Source of the DNA: Blastocatellia bacterium AA13
GTDB lineage: Bacteria; Acidobacteriota; Blastocatellia; UBA7656
Reading direction: 5' to 3'
NCBI GenBank assembly: GCA_003222245.1
Contig: QHVH01000002.1
Location: 124,001-188,000 of the forward strand
Length of the DNA stretch: 64,000 nt
Made by a program: the position numbers and the translations under genes. Below the pieces are notes generated by a model. The model saw only the letters and a list, made by a program, of their open reading frames with translations. It was not told where the DNA came from and ran no database searches. Shown piece by piece: positions 18,476-27,289 of the stretch (position 1 is its first letter; every line of letters begins with the position of its first letter).

Positions 18476-19723
18476 TCAATCGACTCCCTTCAATCCACCC
18501 GCCGGAACCCGGGCGGCTCCCAACAAGGAACAAACATTATGCTGAACGAAGTCGATCCTGATTCGAGCTTCAGTAGGACTCTCGCGAAACCCGCCAAGCG
18601 CGCGCGCCGGGCGCTTCGACGACCCTGCGTTCTCCGGCGTGAACTGCTGCGAGAGCTGAAATCGCAGCGAGAGCCCGATGGCTTCCATTATTCCATTGGC
18701 TCGACCATCGTTGACGGCCGCCGCGAGCCTGTAAGCCGCCAACATCCCTTCGCAGCGCGAGGCCGCCGGAGTGGCGCGCGGTATACCCGGTCCGAATCCA
18801 CCGAGAAAATCATCGTTTCCATCCCTGTATTGATCCGCCATCATAGCCTCGGCCAAAGCGATAGCGTGAGCGGCATACTCTTCTTTCGGATTCAGGCTGT
18901 ACAGTGCTTCGAGGGCCTGTACAAGCCACGCATCGAGCGGCAGTGAGCCCAGAGCGCGCTGGGATTTGATTGCATATTCCGCACCGCGACGCGCGGATTC
19001 TATAAATCGCGCGTCTCCCGTTATTCGGTAGAGACGTATGAGCCCGAGCATCGCTTCACCGGGATAATAGAGCGAAACGTCACCCGCCGGATCTTCTTCA
19101 TGCAGGCGATAGTAGCTCTCGAAGCCGCCGTCCTTTCTTTGCATCAGCAGGATCATCTCCGCGATTGCATTTGCATCGCGGAGCCGCTTTGGCCTTAGAT
19201 CAAACTCCGCCAGCCGCGTCAGGGCAATAAGCGCCAGTCCGTTGGCCCCGAGTTTTGCTTTGTGGTCAAAGTCCAATACGTAAATGGCCTTGCTGGACCG
19301 ATCTTCTCCATACCTCCTGAATCGGGTTTCGAGAAAGCCGGCGGCTTTTTCAGCAGCCTTGAGAAATTTTCGGTTTCCCGTCGCTGCATACAAATCTACT
19401 AGTGACAGTATGGTCCCGGCGTGGCGCACGATATTGTTGCTGTTACTACTCAGGTCGGTCACAGGATCGTAAGAGTATATAAAGCTGCCGTCCGGTCTTT
19501 GCATTCGAACCAGGTACTCGCCGCCGGCGGTCGCTGCCGCAAGAAGCCGAGCTTTGCTCGTGTTCTCAAAACGTCTGTCGGTATTCGATCTTGTCGCAGG
19601 CCTATTTTCCTGCATTCCAATCGTGCCAGTGCAGATAAAGCCGACAAGCGCCGCCGCCATCAAGCCGGCCCACGAATCTATGCCTTTTTTAGGGCCGCGG
19701 CGATTTTTTTCGATGGTTGGCAT
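18476..19723 (-). CDS. Secreted/anchored alpha/alpha-toroid protein (six-hairpin glycosidase-like)
   Basis: A 415-aa protein if started at M-P-T-I-E-K. A longer frame reaching 19960 adds about 79 residues of unlikely leader. One hydrophobic segment near residue 20 (W-A-G-L-M-A-A-A-L-V-G-F) is a signal or anchor. The body has repeating helical pairs with aromatic and Gly-rich turns (Y-L-V-R-M-Q-R-P-D-G-S-F, L-L-M-Q-R-K-D-G-G-F, L-Y-Y-P-G-E-A-M-L-G-L). This is the pattern of alpha/alpha-toroid enzymes such as glycosidases, C5-epimerase C-domains or prenyltransferase-like folds. Activity and substrate are not predictable. It diverges from the BNR-repeat gene. Confidence 0.7.
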   Translation of the reverse strand: MPTIEKNRRGPKKGIDSWAGLMAAALVGFICTGTIGMQENRPATRSNTDRRFENTSKARLLAAATAGGEYLVRMQRPDGSFIYSYDPVTDLSSNSNNIVRHAGTILSLVDLYAATGNRKFLKAAEKAAGFLETRFRRYGEDRSSKAIYVLDFDHKAKLGANGLALIALTRLAEFDLRPKRLRDANAIAEMILLMQRKDGGFESYYRLHEEDPAGDVSLYYPGEAMLGLIRLYRITGDARFIESARRGAEYAIKSQRALGSLPLDAWLVQALEALYSLNPKEEYAAHAIALAEAMMADQYRDGNDDFLGGFGPGIPRATPAASRCEGMLAAYRLAAAVNDGRANGIMEAIGLSLRFQLSQQFTPENAGSSKRPARALGGFRESPTEARIRIDFVQHNVCSLLGAARVPAGGLKGVD

Positions 19724-19991
19724 TTTGCTTATTGAACACCAATCAATCCTTGAATACAATTCGCGGCTGCGTGCGAGTATCGTGAAGCGCGAATGATCCA
19801 GGAGCTTCGTATAGACTGAACTGGAGATAGGCTTGTAGATTTGCGCTTTAGCTGGAGACAAATCTGATTGAGTGTGGCTGAGCATAGGTTCTCGTGACCA
19901 AAGCGCGGCGGCGTTCGTACCAGCTTTGTGGTGCTCTACGCTTTCCTGAACACCATTCAAAACAAAATTTCTCGTTGAAAGGGACCGCCCT

Positions 19992-22900
19992 ATGAAACGA
20001 CTGTCGAATTGCCTGAAGCAGCTCGCTAATGGAGTAGCCTTAATCTGTCTGGTCGTGAACGGAATCGCGTTTTCACAAGGCGTTCCGCCCGCCCAATCGT
20101 CCTCCCCGGCCGTGAATCAGTCGGATGACCCGGTTTTGAAGCACTTTCACTGGCGTCCGATCGGGCCCGCAAGCATGGGGGGGCGAATTGACGACATAAC
20201 CGCGGTGGACAGCAATCCATCAATTATCTATGTCGGCGCCGCGACGGGAGGTGTCTGGAAAACTACAAACAACGGCACTACCTGGGCGCCGATCTTTGAC
20301 ACCTACTCCGTCTGTTCGATTGGCGACCTCGCGGTGAGTCAATCGGATCCCAATATTGTCTGGGTAGGAACCGGCGAGCCCAATAATCGTCAGAGCTCAA
20401 CCTGGGGCGACGGAATCCACAAATCGACGGACGGCGGCAAAACCTTCGCGAATATGGGTCTGAAAGAAACTCAAACCATAGCCCGAGTCGTCATCGATCC
20501 AAAAGACAACAACACTGTCTACGTCGCGGTACTGGGGCACCTGTTCGGCCCAAACAAGGAGCGCGGAATCTACAAGACCAGCGACGGCGGAAAGAGCTGG
20601 ACCAACGTCAAATTCATTGATCCGGACACCGGTTTCACCGATCTTGCAATCGATCCCTCCGACAGCAGGGTTCTCTATGCGGCTTCCTATCAAAGGCGGC
20701 GCACCCCCTGGGGATTCAACGGCGGCGGTCCCGGCAGCGCTCTGTGGAAGACATCCGACGCAGGCAAAAACTGGGCCAAGGTCGAAGGCTCGGAGCTGCC
20801 CAAAGATGTATATGGCAGAATCGGCCTGGATGTTTCGCGTTCAAATCCGAACGTCGTCGTCGCACAGATCGAAGTGGGTCCCAGCGCGGGGGCGGGCGGC
20901 GGCGAGGAACAACCGGGAGAGCCCGGCGCGGGTGGATCCGGCGCCGGCGGGCCCGGCGGAGGACAGGGAGCACGCGGCGGACAGCAAGGGCCTCCCGATC
21001 CGAAAAAGAGCGGAGTGTGGCGATCCGAAGATAAGGGCAAAACCTGGAAGTTCATGAGCAACAACAACAATCGGCCGATGTACTACAGCCAGATTCGTAT
21101 CGATCCGAAGAACGACAAGATCATCTACACCGGTGGATTGAACGTCAGCAAATCGATGGACGGAGGCAAGACCTTTCAGGTTCTGCAAGGCGTCGCCCAC
21201 AGCGATCATCACGCGATCTGGATCGACTCGCAGAACAACGACCATATAGTCATTGGGAATGACGGCGGACTGGATGTGACCTACGATCAGGGCGCCACCT
21301 GGGAATTCGTCAATACCATAGCGCTATCTCAGGCCTATGCAATAGCGGTCGATATGCGCAGGCCCTACTTTGTCTACTGTGGTTTGCAAGACAACGGAAC
21401 GTGGGGAGGTCCCAGCGCAACAAGAAATAACGTGGGAATTACGAACGCCGACTGGTATCGGGTCGGCGGAGGCGACGGTTTCTACGTTCAGGTCGATCCC
21501 ACCGACTACAACACCGTCTATGTCGAGTCGCAGGGCGGCAATATGCTGAGACTCGATATGAGGACCGGCCGCAACGTCAACATCAAACCTCGCGCCGCGG
21601 CTCGTCCGCGGGACCGAGGCCGCCGCCAAGGGGCGGAAGCAGCCCAAACCCCGCCTCGCACCGGCGATGCCGAAGAAACAACGGCTGCCGCCGGAGCTCA
21701 GCCTCAAGCGCAGCAAGCACGACAGCAGGGAGGCCCCGGTCAATTCGGCCGGCCGACGAACCCCAACATCATGCCCCCGCCGCCGGCAGGCGAGGAATTT
21801 CGCTTCAACTGGAGCACTCCGATTCAGATTTCTCCTCACAATCCGCGAACCATCTATACCGGAGCAAATAAGTTCTTCAAATCCGTGGACCGAGGAGAAA
21901 CGTGGACAGCGAGCTCGGATCTCACCAAGGCCATCGATAGAAACAAGCTCCCGATAATGGGGGTGCCCGGAAATCAGCCGATGGCATCCAAGCACGACGG
22001 CACGGGTAACTACGGAAATATCATCACGCTTGCCGAATCTCCTGAAATGCCGGGCGTCATTTGGGTGGGAACCGATGACGGAAATATTCAACTGAGCCGC
22101 GACGGCGGGTCCACCTGGTCGAACGTGGCAAAGAATATCCAGGGTATTCCCGACAATCATCAGATTTCGCGAGTAGAGCCGTCGCATTTCGACGCCGGTA
22201 CATGCTACGTCACGATTGATGGTCATCGAAACGAAGACTTCAAGCCGTATATCTTCGTTACTCATGATTTTGGAGCAACCTGGAAATCGCTCTCCGCGAA
22301 TCTTCCAGCCATCGGGAACGTAAACGTGATTCGCGAAGATCCAAAGAACAAGAATCTCCTCTACGTTGGAACTGAATTCGGACTCTATGTTTCCGTGAAC
22401 GGCGGCGGCGAGTGGAAGCGATTCATGTCCGGAATGCCTACCGTCCGCGTAGACGACATTCTCGTGCATCCTCGAGACCACGATCTTATAGCCGGAACTC
22501 ACGGACGCGGCGTCTATGTGATGGACGACATTAGTCCATTGGAAGAAATGGCCGACAACCTCCCGGATGCCGAAGCTCGCCTGTTTGACATTCGTCCGGC
22601 CGCGGCTCTGTTGAACGACGTCTCGCTTAGCCGCTCGCTCGGCGGCGCAAAGCACTTTCGCGGTACGAATCCGCAGCCCGGCACGGCGATCAGCTACTAT
22701 CTGAAGTCCGCTCCTTCCGGGGACGTGAAGATCACCATCAGCGATATCACCGGCAAGGTCGTCCGGAACCTTAACGGAACGAAGGAAGCCGGCCTAAATC
22801 GAGTTCAATGGAACCTCCGGGGCGATCCCCCAGCGCGGGCTGACCTTCCCGCCGGACAAGGACGAGGTGCCGGTGGAGGGGGTGGCGGCGGTGGTGGTGG

Positions 22901-23024
22901 AGGAGGCGGAGGGTTTGGAGTGCCTCCGGTCGAACCTGGAGTCTATCTAGTAAGGCTGACTGTCGGCGGAAAGGACTATACATCCAAAGTAGTGGTTGAA
23001 GCCGATACATGGAAGGACCAATAA
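19992..23024 (+). CDS. Secreted BNR/sortilin-like beta-propeller protein
   Basis: A 1010-aa exported protein. An N-terminal signal (L-A-N-G-V-A-L-I-C-L-V-V-N-G-I-A-F-S-Q) is followed by many BNR/Asp-box-type repeats: G-V-W-K-T-T-N-N-G-T-T-W, H-K-S-T-D-G-G-K-T-F, Y-K-T-S-D-G-G-K-S-W, F-K-S-V-D-R-G-E-T-W. These indicate one or two VPS10/sortilin-like propellers (about residues 50-850). Two low-complexity Gly/Pro/Gln linkers (about 300-340 and 535-595) interrupt the propeller. The C-terminus has a FlgD-like beta domain, followed near 958-972 by a poly-Gly run. Such proteins are common in Acidobacteriota; glycosidase activity is often annotated but not demonstrated. Confidence 0.85.
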   Translation: MKRLSNCLKQLANGVALICLVVNGIAFSQGVPPAQSSSPAVNQSDDPVLKHFHWRPIGPASMGGRIDDITAVDSNPSIIYVGAATGGVWKTTNNGTTWAPIFDTYSVCSIGDLAVSQSDPNIVWVGTGEPNNRQSSTWGDGIHKSTDGGKTFANMGLKETQTIARVVIDPKDNNTVYVAVLGHLFGPNKERGIYKTSDGGKSWTNVKFIDPDTGFTDLAIDPSDSRVLYAASYQRRRTPWGFNGGGPGSALWKTSDAGKNWAKVEGSELPKDVYGRIGLDVSRSNPNVVVAQIEVGPSAGAGGGEEQPGEPGAGGSGAGGPGGGQGARGGQQGPPDPKKSGVWRSEDKGKTWKFMSNNNNRPMYYSQIRIDPKNDKIIYTGGLNVSKSMDGGKTFQVLQGVAHSDHHAIWIDSQNNDHIVIGNDGGLDVTYDQGATWEFVNTIALSQAYAIAVDMRRPYFVYCGLQDNGTWGGPSATRNNVGITNADWYRVGGGDGFYVQVDPTDYNTVYVESQGGNMLRLDMRTGRNVNIKPRAAARPRDRGRRQGAEAAQTPPRTGDAEETTAAAGAQPQAQQARQQGGPGQFGRPTNPNIMPPPPAGEEFRFNWSTPIQISPHNPRTIYTGANKFFKSVDRGETWTASSDLTKAIDRNKLPIMGVPGNQPMASKHDGTGNYGNIITLAESPEMPGVIWVGTDDGNIQLSRDGGSTWSNVAKNIQGIPDNHQISRVEPSHFDAGTCYVTIDGHRNEDFKPYIFVTHDFGATWKSLSANLPAIGNVNVIREDPKNKNLLYVGTEFGLYVSVNGGGEWKRFMSGMPTVRVDDILVHPRDHDLIAGTHGRGVYVMDDISPLEEMADNLPDAEARLFDIRPAAALLNDVSLSRSLGGAKHFRGTNPQPGTAISYYLKSAPSGDVKITISDITGKVVRNLNGTKEAGLNRVQWNLRGDPPARADLPAGQGRGAGGGGGGGGGGGGGGFGVPPVEPGVYLVRLTVGGKDYTSKVVVEADTWKDQ

Positions 23025-23266
23025 AAGGCATCGGGACCAATTAGGTCAAAACCAGAATTGAATGCCGTAAGCTCCGGTTAAGCCGGCCTGATCGTTCCCT
23101 TAGGTCGCATTGGCCGGAGCTACATTTCTTGTGCGGCTCGTTTGCTGCGTATCTACGAGCAAAAACGCTCAAGAGGAAATTCACCCCGCCCGGGCTCTCC
23201 TGCCGCGTGCTGTAGCGCAGCATACCGATTCCTGCCACAATTCGTGAGACAACTGAAACTTTTTCC
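23025..23266. other. Intergenic region upstream of ECF sigma gene
   Basis: No gene is visible. AGCTCCGG (23070-23077) and CCGGAGCT (23114-23121) form a spaced inverted repeat that could help terminate the BNR gene. I could not pick out a convincing ECF-type promoter ahead of the sigma gene. Confidence 0.4.
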
Positions 23267-23929
23267 ATGGGCGCGTCACCAACAGGCCGGATAGGAATGA
23301 AGCGCCAGATGATTGACGCGATGAGCTTGGACGGTCGGCGGAAAACTCGTGCCGGGGCATTGATGAACAGCTCCGTCGATCTGATAGCCCGCGCCCGTCG
23401 CGGAGACGATGATGCCTTCCGTCTCATCTTCGACCGCTACGCGCGGCCCGTATCGAGTTTCATCTACGACATCGTCGGCCAGCGTGAACAAGCCGAAGAG
23501 CTGACCCAGAAAACCTTTGTGCGGGCATATCGAAACCTGAAAGGGCTACGGGATGAGCAAAGACTCTCGACCTGGTTGTTCGGCATTGCCAAGAACGTAG
23601 CCCGCGAGTCCATTCGAACTACGATAAAGGACCGAATGAAGGTAGCCATCGACGATCATCCGCTGGTTGAATTGAGCGATGACAGGCCGACACCCGATGG
23701 AACCCTGCTGAACAATGAGTTGAATCGTATCATCCACGACGCGATCGGCGATCTGGATGAAGACAAGCGCCTGGTGTTTTCTCTGAAGGTTCTGCACCAA
23801 AAGAGCTATGAGGACATCGCGGAGATAACCGGCTTCTCGATCCCGAAGGTCAAGACCGATCTTCATCGGGCGAGAGCCGAAATGAGGCGAAGAATAAGAC
23901 CATATCTCGACACGAGCGCCGCGAGCTGA
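23267..23929 (+). CDS. ECF-type RNA polymerase sigma factor
   Basis: A sigma-70 family protein of up to 220 aa. The region-2 pattern A-R-R-G-D-D-D-A-F-R-L-I-F-D-R-Y...A-E-E-L-T-Q-K-T-F-V-R-A-Y-R-N-L and the -10 recognition W-L-F-G-I-A are clear. Region 4 has D-E-D-K-R-L-V-F-S-L-K...S-Y-E-D-I-A-E-I-T-G-F-S-I-P-K-V-K-T-D-L-H-R-A-R. The start is uncertain: ATGs at 23267, 23297, 23312, 23321 and 23363 are possible, and the last lies closest to region 2. It is followed 68 bp later by a zinc-finger anti-sigma gene, the standard partner arrangement. Confidence 0.9.
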   Translation: MGASPTGRIGMKRQMIDAMSLDGRRKTRAGALMNSSVDLIARARRGDDDAFRLIFDRYARPVSSFIYDIVGQREQAEELTQKTFVRAYRNLKGLRDEQRLSTWLFGIAKNVARESIRTTIKDRMKVAIDDHPLVELSDDRPTPDGTLLNNELNRIIHDAIGDLDEDKRLVFSLKVLHQKSYEDIAEITGFSIPKVKTDLHRARAEMRRRIRPYLDTSAAS

Positions 23930-23997
23930 ACGCGAGCTGAAAACGACAGGTGTGCGGCTCAACGACGGAGTGAAACACGCTTAAACGGAGCTGAACG

Positions 23998-24801
23998 ATG
24001 CGATGCGAAGAATGCAACAACCTGCTCGAAGAATTGATTGACGGCGAGCTGAACGAGCAAGCCTCCCGGTCGGTGACCGCGCATCTTGCGTCTTGCGCTC
24101 CCTGCGCGGGACTACATCAACGATTGCTTGCCGAACATGAGATTTATTCGAGCTACGAACGCGATATCGAAGTGACTCCAATACTCTGGACGCGAATTCA
24201 AGAACGCATCAGTTCTGAGCCGGTCCGCCGCTCTTCGATTAAGACCGGCGGAACATTTTTGAACCGCTTGTTTGGGGCGCCCCGCCTGAGCTTCTCGGTT
24301 GCGGCGGCTCTTGTCGTCTTTACCGCAATAACTACGGTCGCAACGATCAGACTGCTTGAACGAAGGAACGTCTCTACTGTCCCGTCCGAGATTGCGGACA
24401 CACACACATCTGATGAAGGCGCCGCTGAAGATACGCAAACGCCGTCGCCCAAGCCTGATCCGCGCGAAAATGAATTGCCGTCGGCACAGGTTCCAGCAGC
24501 CGTGAAAATCAAGCATACGGCGCCGCCCCTAAAAGCGACGCCCGACCAACTGGTGCGCGATGCCGAGCAGAAGTACGTGACCGCCATCGCGATCCTCGCT
24601 AAAGATGTTCAAAAGCGTCGCGATCAACTTGATCCTGTCATGCTGACGCAACTGGATCTGGCCCTTACTCAGATTGACCGCACAATAGCCGACACTAAAA
24701 AAGCGATGCGGGAAAACAATAACGATCCCAACGCGCTGCAATATCTGTTAGCCGCGTACTCAAGAAAATATGAAGTGCTAAACGAGCTTGCGGATTATTG
24801 A
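23998..24801 (+). CDS. Membrane-anchored zinc-finger anti-sigma factor
   Basis: A 267-aa anti-sigma factor. The N-terminal ZAS-type domain is visible as M-R-C-E-E-C-N-N-L-L-E-E-L-I-D-G-E-L, with H29-x3-C33-x2-C36 completing the zinc site. A single membrane span lies at about residues 97-119. The periplasmic part has an acidic/Pro-rich linker and then a helical region (Q-K-Y-V-T-A-I-A-I-L-A-K-D-V-Q-K-R) that may sense envelope state. It should hold the upstream ECF sigma factor at the inner membrane. A GGAG lies 7 nt before the ATG. Confidence 0.88.
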   Translation: MRCEECNNLLEELIDGELNEQASRSVTAHLASCAPCAGLHQRLLAEHEIYSSYERDIEVTPILWTRIQERISSEPVRRSSIKTGGTFLNRLFGAPRLSFSVAAALVVFTAITTVATIRLLERRNVSTVPSEIADTHTSDEGAAEDTQTPSPKPDPRENELPSAQVPAAVKIKHTAPPLKATPDQLVRDAEQKYVTAIAILAKDVQKRRDQLDPVMLTQLDLALTQIDRTIADTKKAMRENNNDPNALQYLLAAYSRKYEVLNELADY

Positions 24802-24808
24802 TCGATCT

Positions 24809-25987
24809 ATGATTCGTCTACCGGCATTTGTCCTGATTGCGTTTCTCTGTTCGACGCTTGGAACGCCTGCCCCACGCGGCAGCGAAGGGCCGTCTCGGCA
24901 GTCGCGAGCGCCTCGGGACGGGAGGATTCTCGTGCGCAATGCCTTTGGGGAAGTGACGGTAAGCGGCGGCGCCGAGAAGATCGAAGCTACCGCGAAGACC
25001 TCTGATGGAAGAAGCACGACAGTGAGCATCGTCGACGATCCTGAGCAGCCGGGGCGAAAACGGATCGAGCCCGCGGCCCAGCGCGGCTCCACAATTAGTA
25101 TCAACGTGAAGGTTCCTCATCGTGTCGAGCTTGATGTCATCACCGTCAACGGCTCGATAACGGTGACCGATATAGACGGCGCGGTCAGTGCGGCAACTGA
25201 GATAGGCCGCGTGAATGCCGAACGGATTTCATCTCTGAAAGCTGTGACGACCAGCGGCAGCGTAGACGCTAGAGACGTTCGCGAGATAGTTGCGGCAGAG
25301 ACGCGTGACGGAAACGTTCAAATTTATCGGGCGGGCTCGGCGCGGGTGCGCACCCGAAGCGGCAATATAGTCCTATCGTCTTTGTCGGGCTCCGTGTCCG
25401 TATCAAGCCTCAGCGGGAACATAAGATCGACCGGGGCTAAAGGCTCCCTAGTTGCAAAGTGCATCTCCGGCAATATGCAAATCGAAAACTCCGGCGGCAT
25501 TGTCGACATAGTCGGCTCCAACGGCAATATAACCGTGTTTCGCGCCGACAGAGACGTGCGTGCTTTTTCCGCGAGCGGAGACATAACAGTAAGTTGCGTC
25601 AAAGGCAGGGCGGAACTCGGCAATGCAAGCGGATCTATTACGATCAAATCGGCGGCAGGCGATGTAGACGCTCAAACGGCCGCCGGCCGAATAGACTTTC
25701 AAGGCCATATTCACGCTGGAGGCTCCTATAGAATGAAGGCGGTTTCCGGCGAGGTTCGAATGGCCATTCAGCCCGATCCTCCGGGCTTTACTGCAACGCT
25801 ATCGGATTACAACGGCGAGATTGAAACTGCTTTTCCACTGAAAGTTGAGTCTCCTGTCACGGGAGCCGTCAACCGAAAGCTGATCGGGCGGTATGGGGAT
25901 GGCAATTCAAGAATATCGCTCGACACGTTCAGCGGCGCGGTCAGAATTATCATCGATACGTCCGGCGAAACAAATGAGTGTAAATAA
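24809..25987 (+). CDS. DUF4097-type secreted beta-helix protein
   Basis: A 392-aa protein starting M-I-R-L-P-A-F-V-L-I-A-F-L with a signal peptide. The mature part is a series of short parallel-strand repeats (S-G-S-V-D-A-R, S-G-N-I-V-L-S-S, S-G-N-I-R-S-T, S-G-N-M-Q-I-E-N-S, S-G-D-I-T-V), the hallmark of DUF4097/putative adhesin beta-helix proteins. It begins 7 nt after the anti-sigma stop, so coupling is likely. DUF4097 genes next to ECF or Psp/Lia-type regulators are thought to take part in envelope stress responses; the molecular role is unknown. Confidence 0.85.
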   Translation: MIRLPAFVLIAFLCSTLGTPAPRGSEGPSRQSRAPRDGRILVRNAFGEVTVSGGAEKIEATAKTSDGRSTTVSIVDDPEQPGRKRIEPAAQRGSTISINVKVPHRVELDVITVNGSITVTDIDGAVSAATEIGRVNAERISSLKAVTTSGSVDARDVREIVAAETRDGNVQIYRAGSARVRTRSGNIVLSSLSGSVSVSSLSGNIRSTGAKGSLVAKCISGNMQIENSGGIVDIVGSNGNITVFRADRDVRAFSASGDITVSCVKGRAELGNASGSITIKSAAGDVDAQTAAGRIDFQGHIHAGGSYRMKAVSGEVRMAIQPDPPGFTATLSDYNGEIETAFPLKVESPVTGAVNRKLIGRYGDGNSRISLDTFSGAVRIIIDTSGETNECK

Positions 25988-26005
25988 AAAGACGAGGTGA
26001 TTGAG

Positions 26006-26836
26006 ATGAAAAAACACGGATTGGCGGCTCTATTCCTTATCGCGGCGGCTGCTCTCGGCGGCGCCGGCGCAACGATTAGCGCTTACCAGCACAGAGAGCA
26101 AGCAGGTCACCGAGATCGAACGGCTCACGAGGAGGTAAGCCAGGACTCCCAGAATCTCCCTGAAAAGGACGAGATAAACCAAACCTTCCAACTAGCTCCG
26201 GGAGCCAAGGTTGAGGTATCAGGCATCAACGGTCCCGTCGATATTCAGACGAGCAACACTGGAACAGCCGAAGTCAACATTGTGCGCTCGGCGCGAACAA
26301 AGGACGACCTCGAATACAGAAAAATAACAGTCGATCAGAGCAACGGTGGACTGGTCGTAAGAGGCGAAAAAGAGAAAGACCGAAACTACAGGCAGGTCGA
26401 GGTCCGTGAAAGAGTCAGCCTCAAGATTCCGAGACAAGTCGAACTGACCACGAGAGGTGTTAACGGCCGCGTCACCGTCGGCGAAATAGACGGATCTGTC
26501 ACCATGAGCGGCATAAACGGCAAGGTTGAAGTGGCGCAAGCAGGGGGCTACGCGCATATTTCCGGAGTCAATGGAACCGTTGGAGTAAGGATTTCCCGAT
26601 TAGGCGAGAACGGTATAAACGTCAGCGGGGTCAACGGGAAAGTCGAGCTTCGTTTCGCCGAGGATCTAAATGCGGATCTTACCGTGACCGGAATCAACGG
26701 TCCCATTCATACGGACGTTTCGAATCTAACCGTGCAAGGAAAGATGAATCCATCAAACCTTCGAGCCAAAATCGGTTCCGGCGGCAGCCCGATTTCTATA
26801 AGCGGCGTCAACGGAAGCGTGACGGTGAGCCGGTAA
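26006..26836 (+). CDS. Second DUF4097-like secreted protein
   Basis: A 276-aa protein from the ATG at 26006 (GAGG lies 8 nt upstream; a GTG at 25997 is an alternative). It has a signal peptide M-K-K-H-G-L-A-A-L-F-L-I-A-A-A, a charged linker, then repeats centred on G-I-N-G / G-V-N-G: V-S-G-I-N-G-P-V, T-R-G-V-N-G-R-V, M-S-G-I-N-G-K-V, I-S-G-V-N-G-T-V, V-S-G-V-N-G-K-V and others. The asparagine-glycine periodicity is more regular than in the preceding gene and suggests an Asn ladder in a beta-helix. It is the last gene of the sigma/anti-sigma cassette. Confidence 0.85.
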   Translation: MKKHGLAALFLIAAAALGGAGATISAYQHREQAGHRDRTAHEEVSQDSQNLPEKDEINQTFQLAPGAKVEVSGINGPVDIQTSNTGTAEVNIVRSARTKDDLEYRKITVDQSNGGLVVRGEKEKDRNYRQVEVRERVSLKIPRQVELTTRGVNGRVTVGEIDGSVTMSGINGKVEVAQAGGYAHISGVNGTVGVRISRLGENGINVSGVNGKVELRFAEDLNADLTVTGINGPIHTDVSNLTVQGKMNPSNLRAKIGSGGSPISISGVNGSVTVSR

Positions 26837-26865
26837 ATCGTACCCTTGAATCTCGTTCGAGAAGC

Positions 26866-26934
26866 GAGTCCTACTCCCGCGCTCTTTCTCACTCCTGGCA
26901 GCGTGAGTGAGAAAGCAGAGCGGGAGCAGGCTCC
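26866..26934. repeat. Long imperfect inverted repeat
   Basis: Two arms of about 27 nt pair with a few bulges across 26866-26934, with the core CTCCCGC...TTCTCACTC in the left arm and its complement in the right arm. It lies 30 bp after the DUF4097 stop and can act as a transcription terminator-like hairpin for the sigma cassette. No T-tract follows, so a repeat-element origin is also possible. Confidence 0.55.
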
Positions 26935-26969
26935 ATTGGTGTCAACTTAAGGCCCACCCCATATCAACT

Positions 26970-27289
26970 CGGTTTGATCGTCACGGAGTCGATGTCGTTT
27001 GCGAATTGCCTTCACTAACTAAAGGAGATGATCGGCGGGGTGTGAGTGCTCAGCCCAAGGCTGGCGGTGCGTTTTATGATTCGGCTGTTCAAGTAAAGGC
27101 AGGGCAAAGGGTGAATATTGATCGGTCGAGGGGTAAGTTTGTTGTGTACAGGACTAATGCAAACGGCCAAACCCACGGATACGGGACCACGTAGAAGGGG
27201 CTGCGAAACGAGCAGCGTGCCGCCCGCAGAAAGCCGGCTTGGCCACGCAGCGGGGGAAGATCATCCCCCCAAAGGAAGGGCAGCAATGA
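26970..27289 (+). pseudogene. Decayed C-terminal toxin module of a polymorphic toxin
   Basis: A readable remnant with two lesions. The frame starting near 26970 gives F-D-R-H-G-V-D-V-V..., then K-F-V-V-Y-R-T-N-A-N-G-Q-T-H-G-Y-G-T-T and a TAG stop at 27192-27194. The same frame continues K-G-L-R-N-E-Q-R-A-A. A one-base shift then leads into Q-K-A-G-L-A-T-Q-R-G-K-I-I-P-P-K and a TGA whose last bases overlap the ATG of the next gene. The ending (R-x-A-G-L-x-x-x-x-G-K-I) and its tight fit against a small downstream gene look like the C-terminal tip of an Rhs/CDI-type toxin. The main toxin body is absent. Confidence 0.5.

Noticed and set aside
19724-19960. N-terminal extension of the toroid protein to 19960
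   Set aside because: The extra 79 residues are not signal-like and the hydrophobic segment after the internal ATG fits a proper exported N-terminus.
21324-22655. A 443-codon minus-strand frame
   Set aside because: It lies wholly inside the strongly supported BNR-repeat gene on the plus strand and has no recognisable motif; it is a composition effect.
23025-23266. ECF-type autoregulated promoter upstream of the sigma gene
   Set aside because: A TGAAAC-like hexamer occurs near 23251 but no matching -10 element at proper spacing was convincing.
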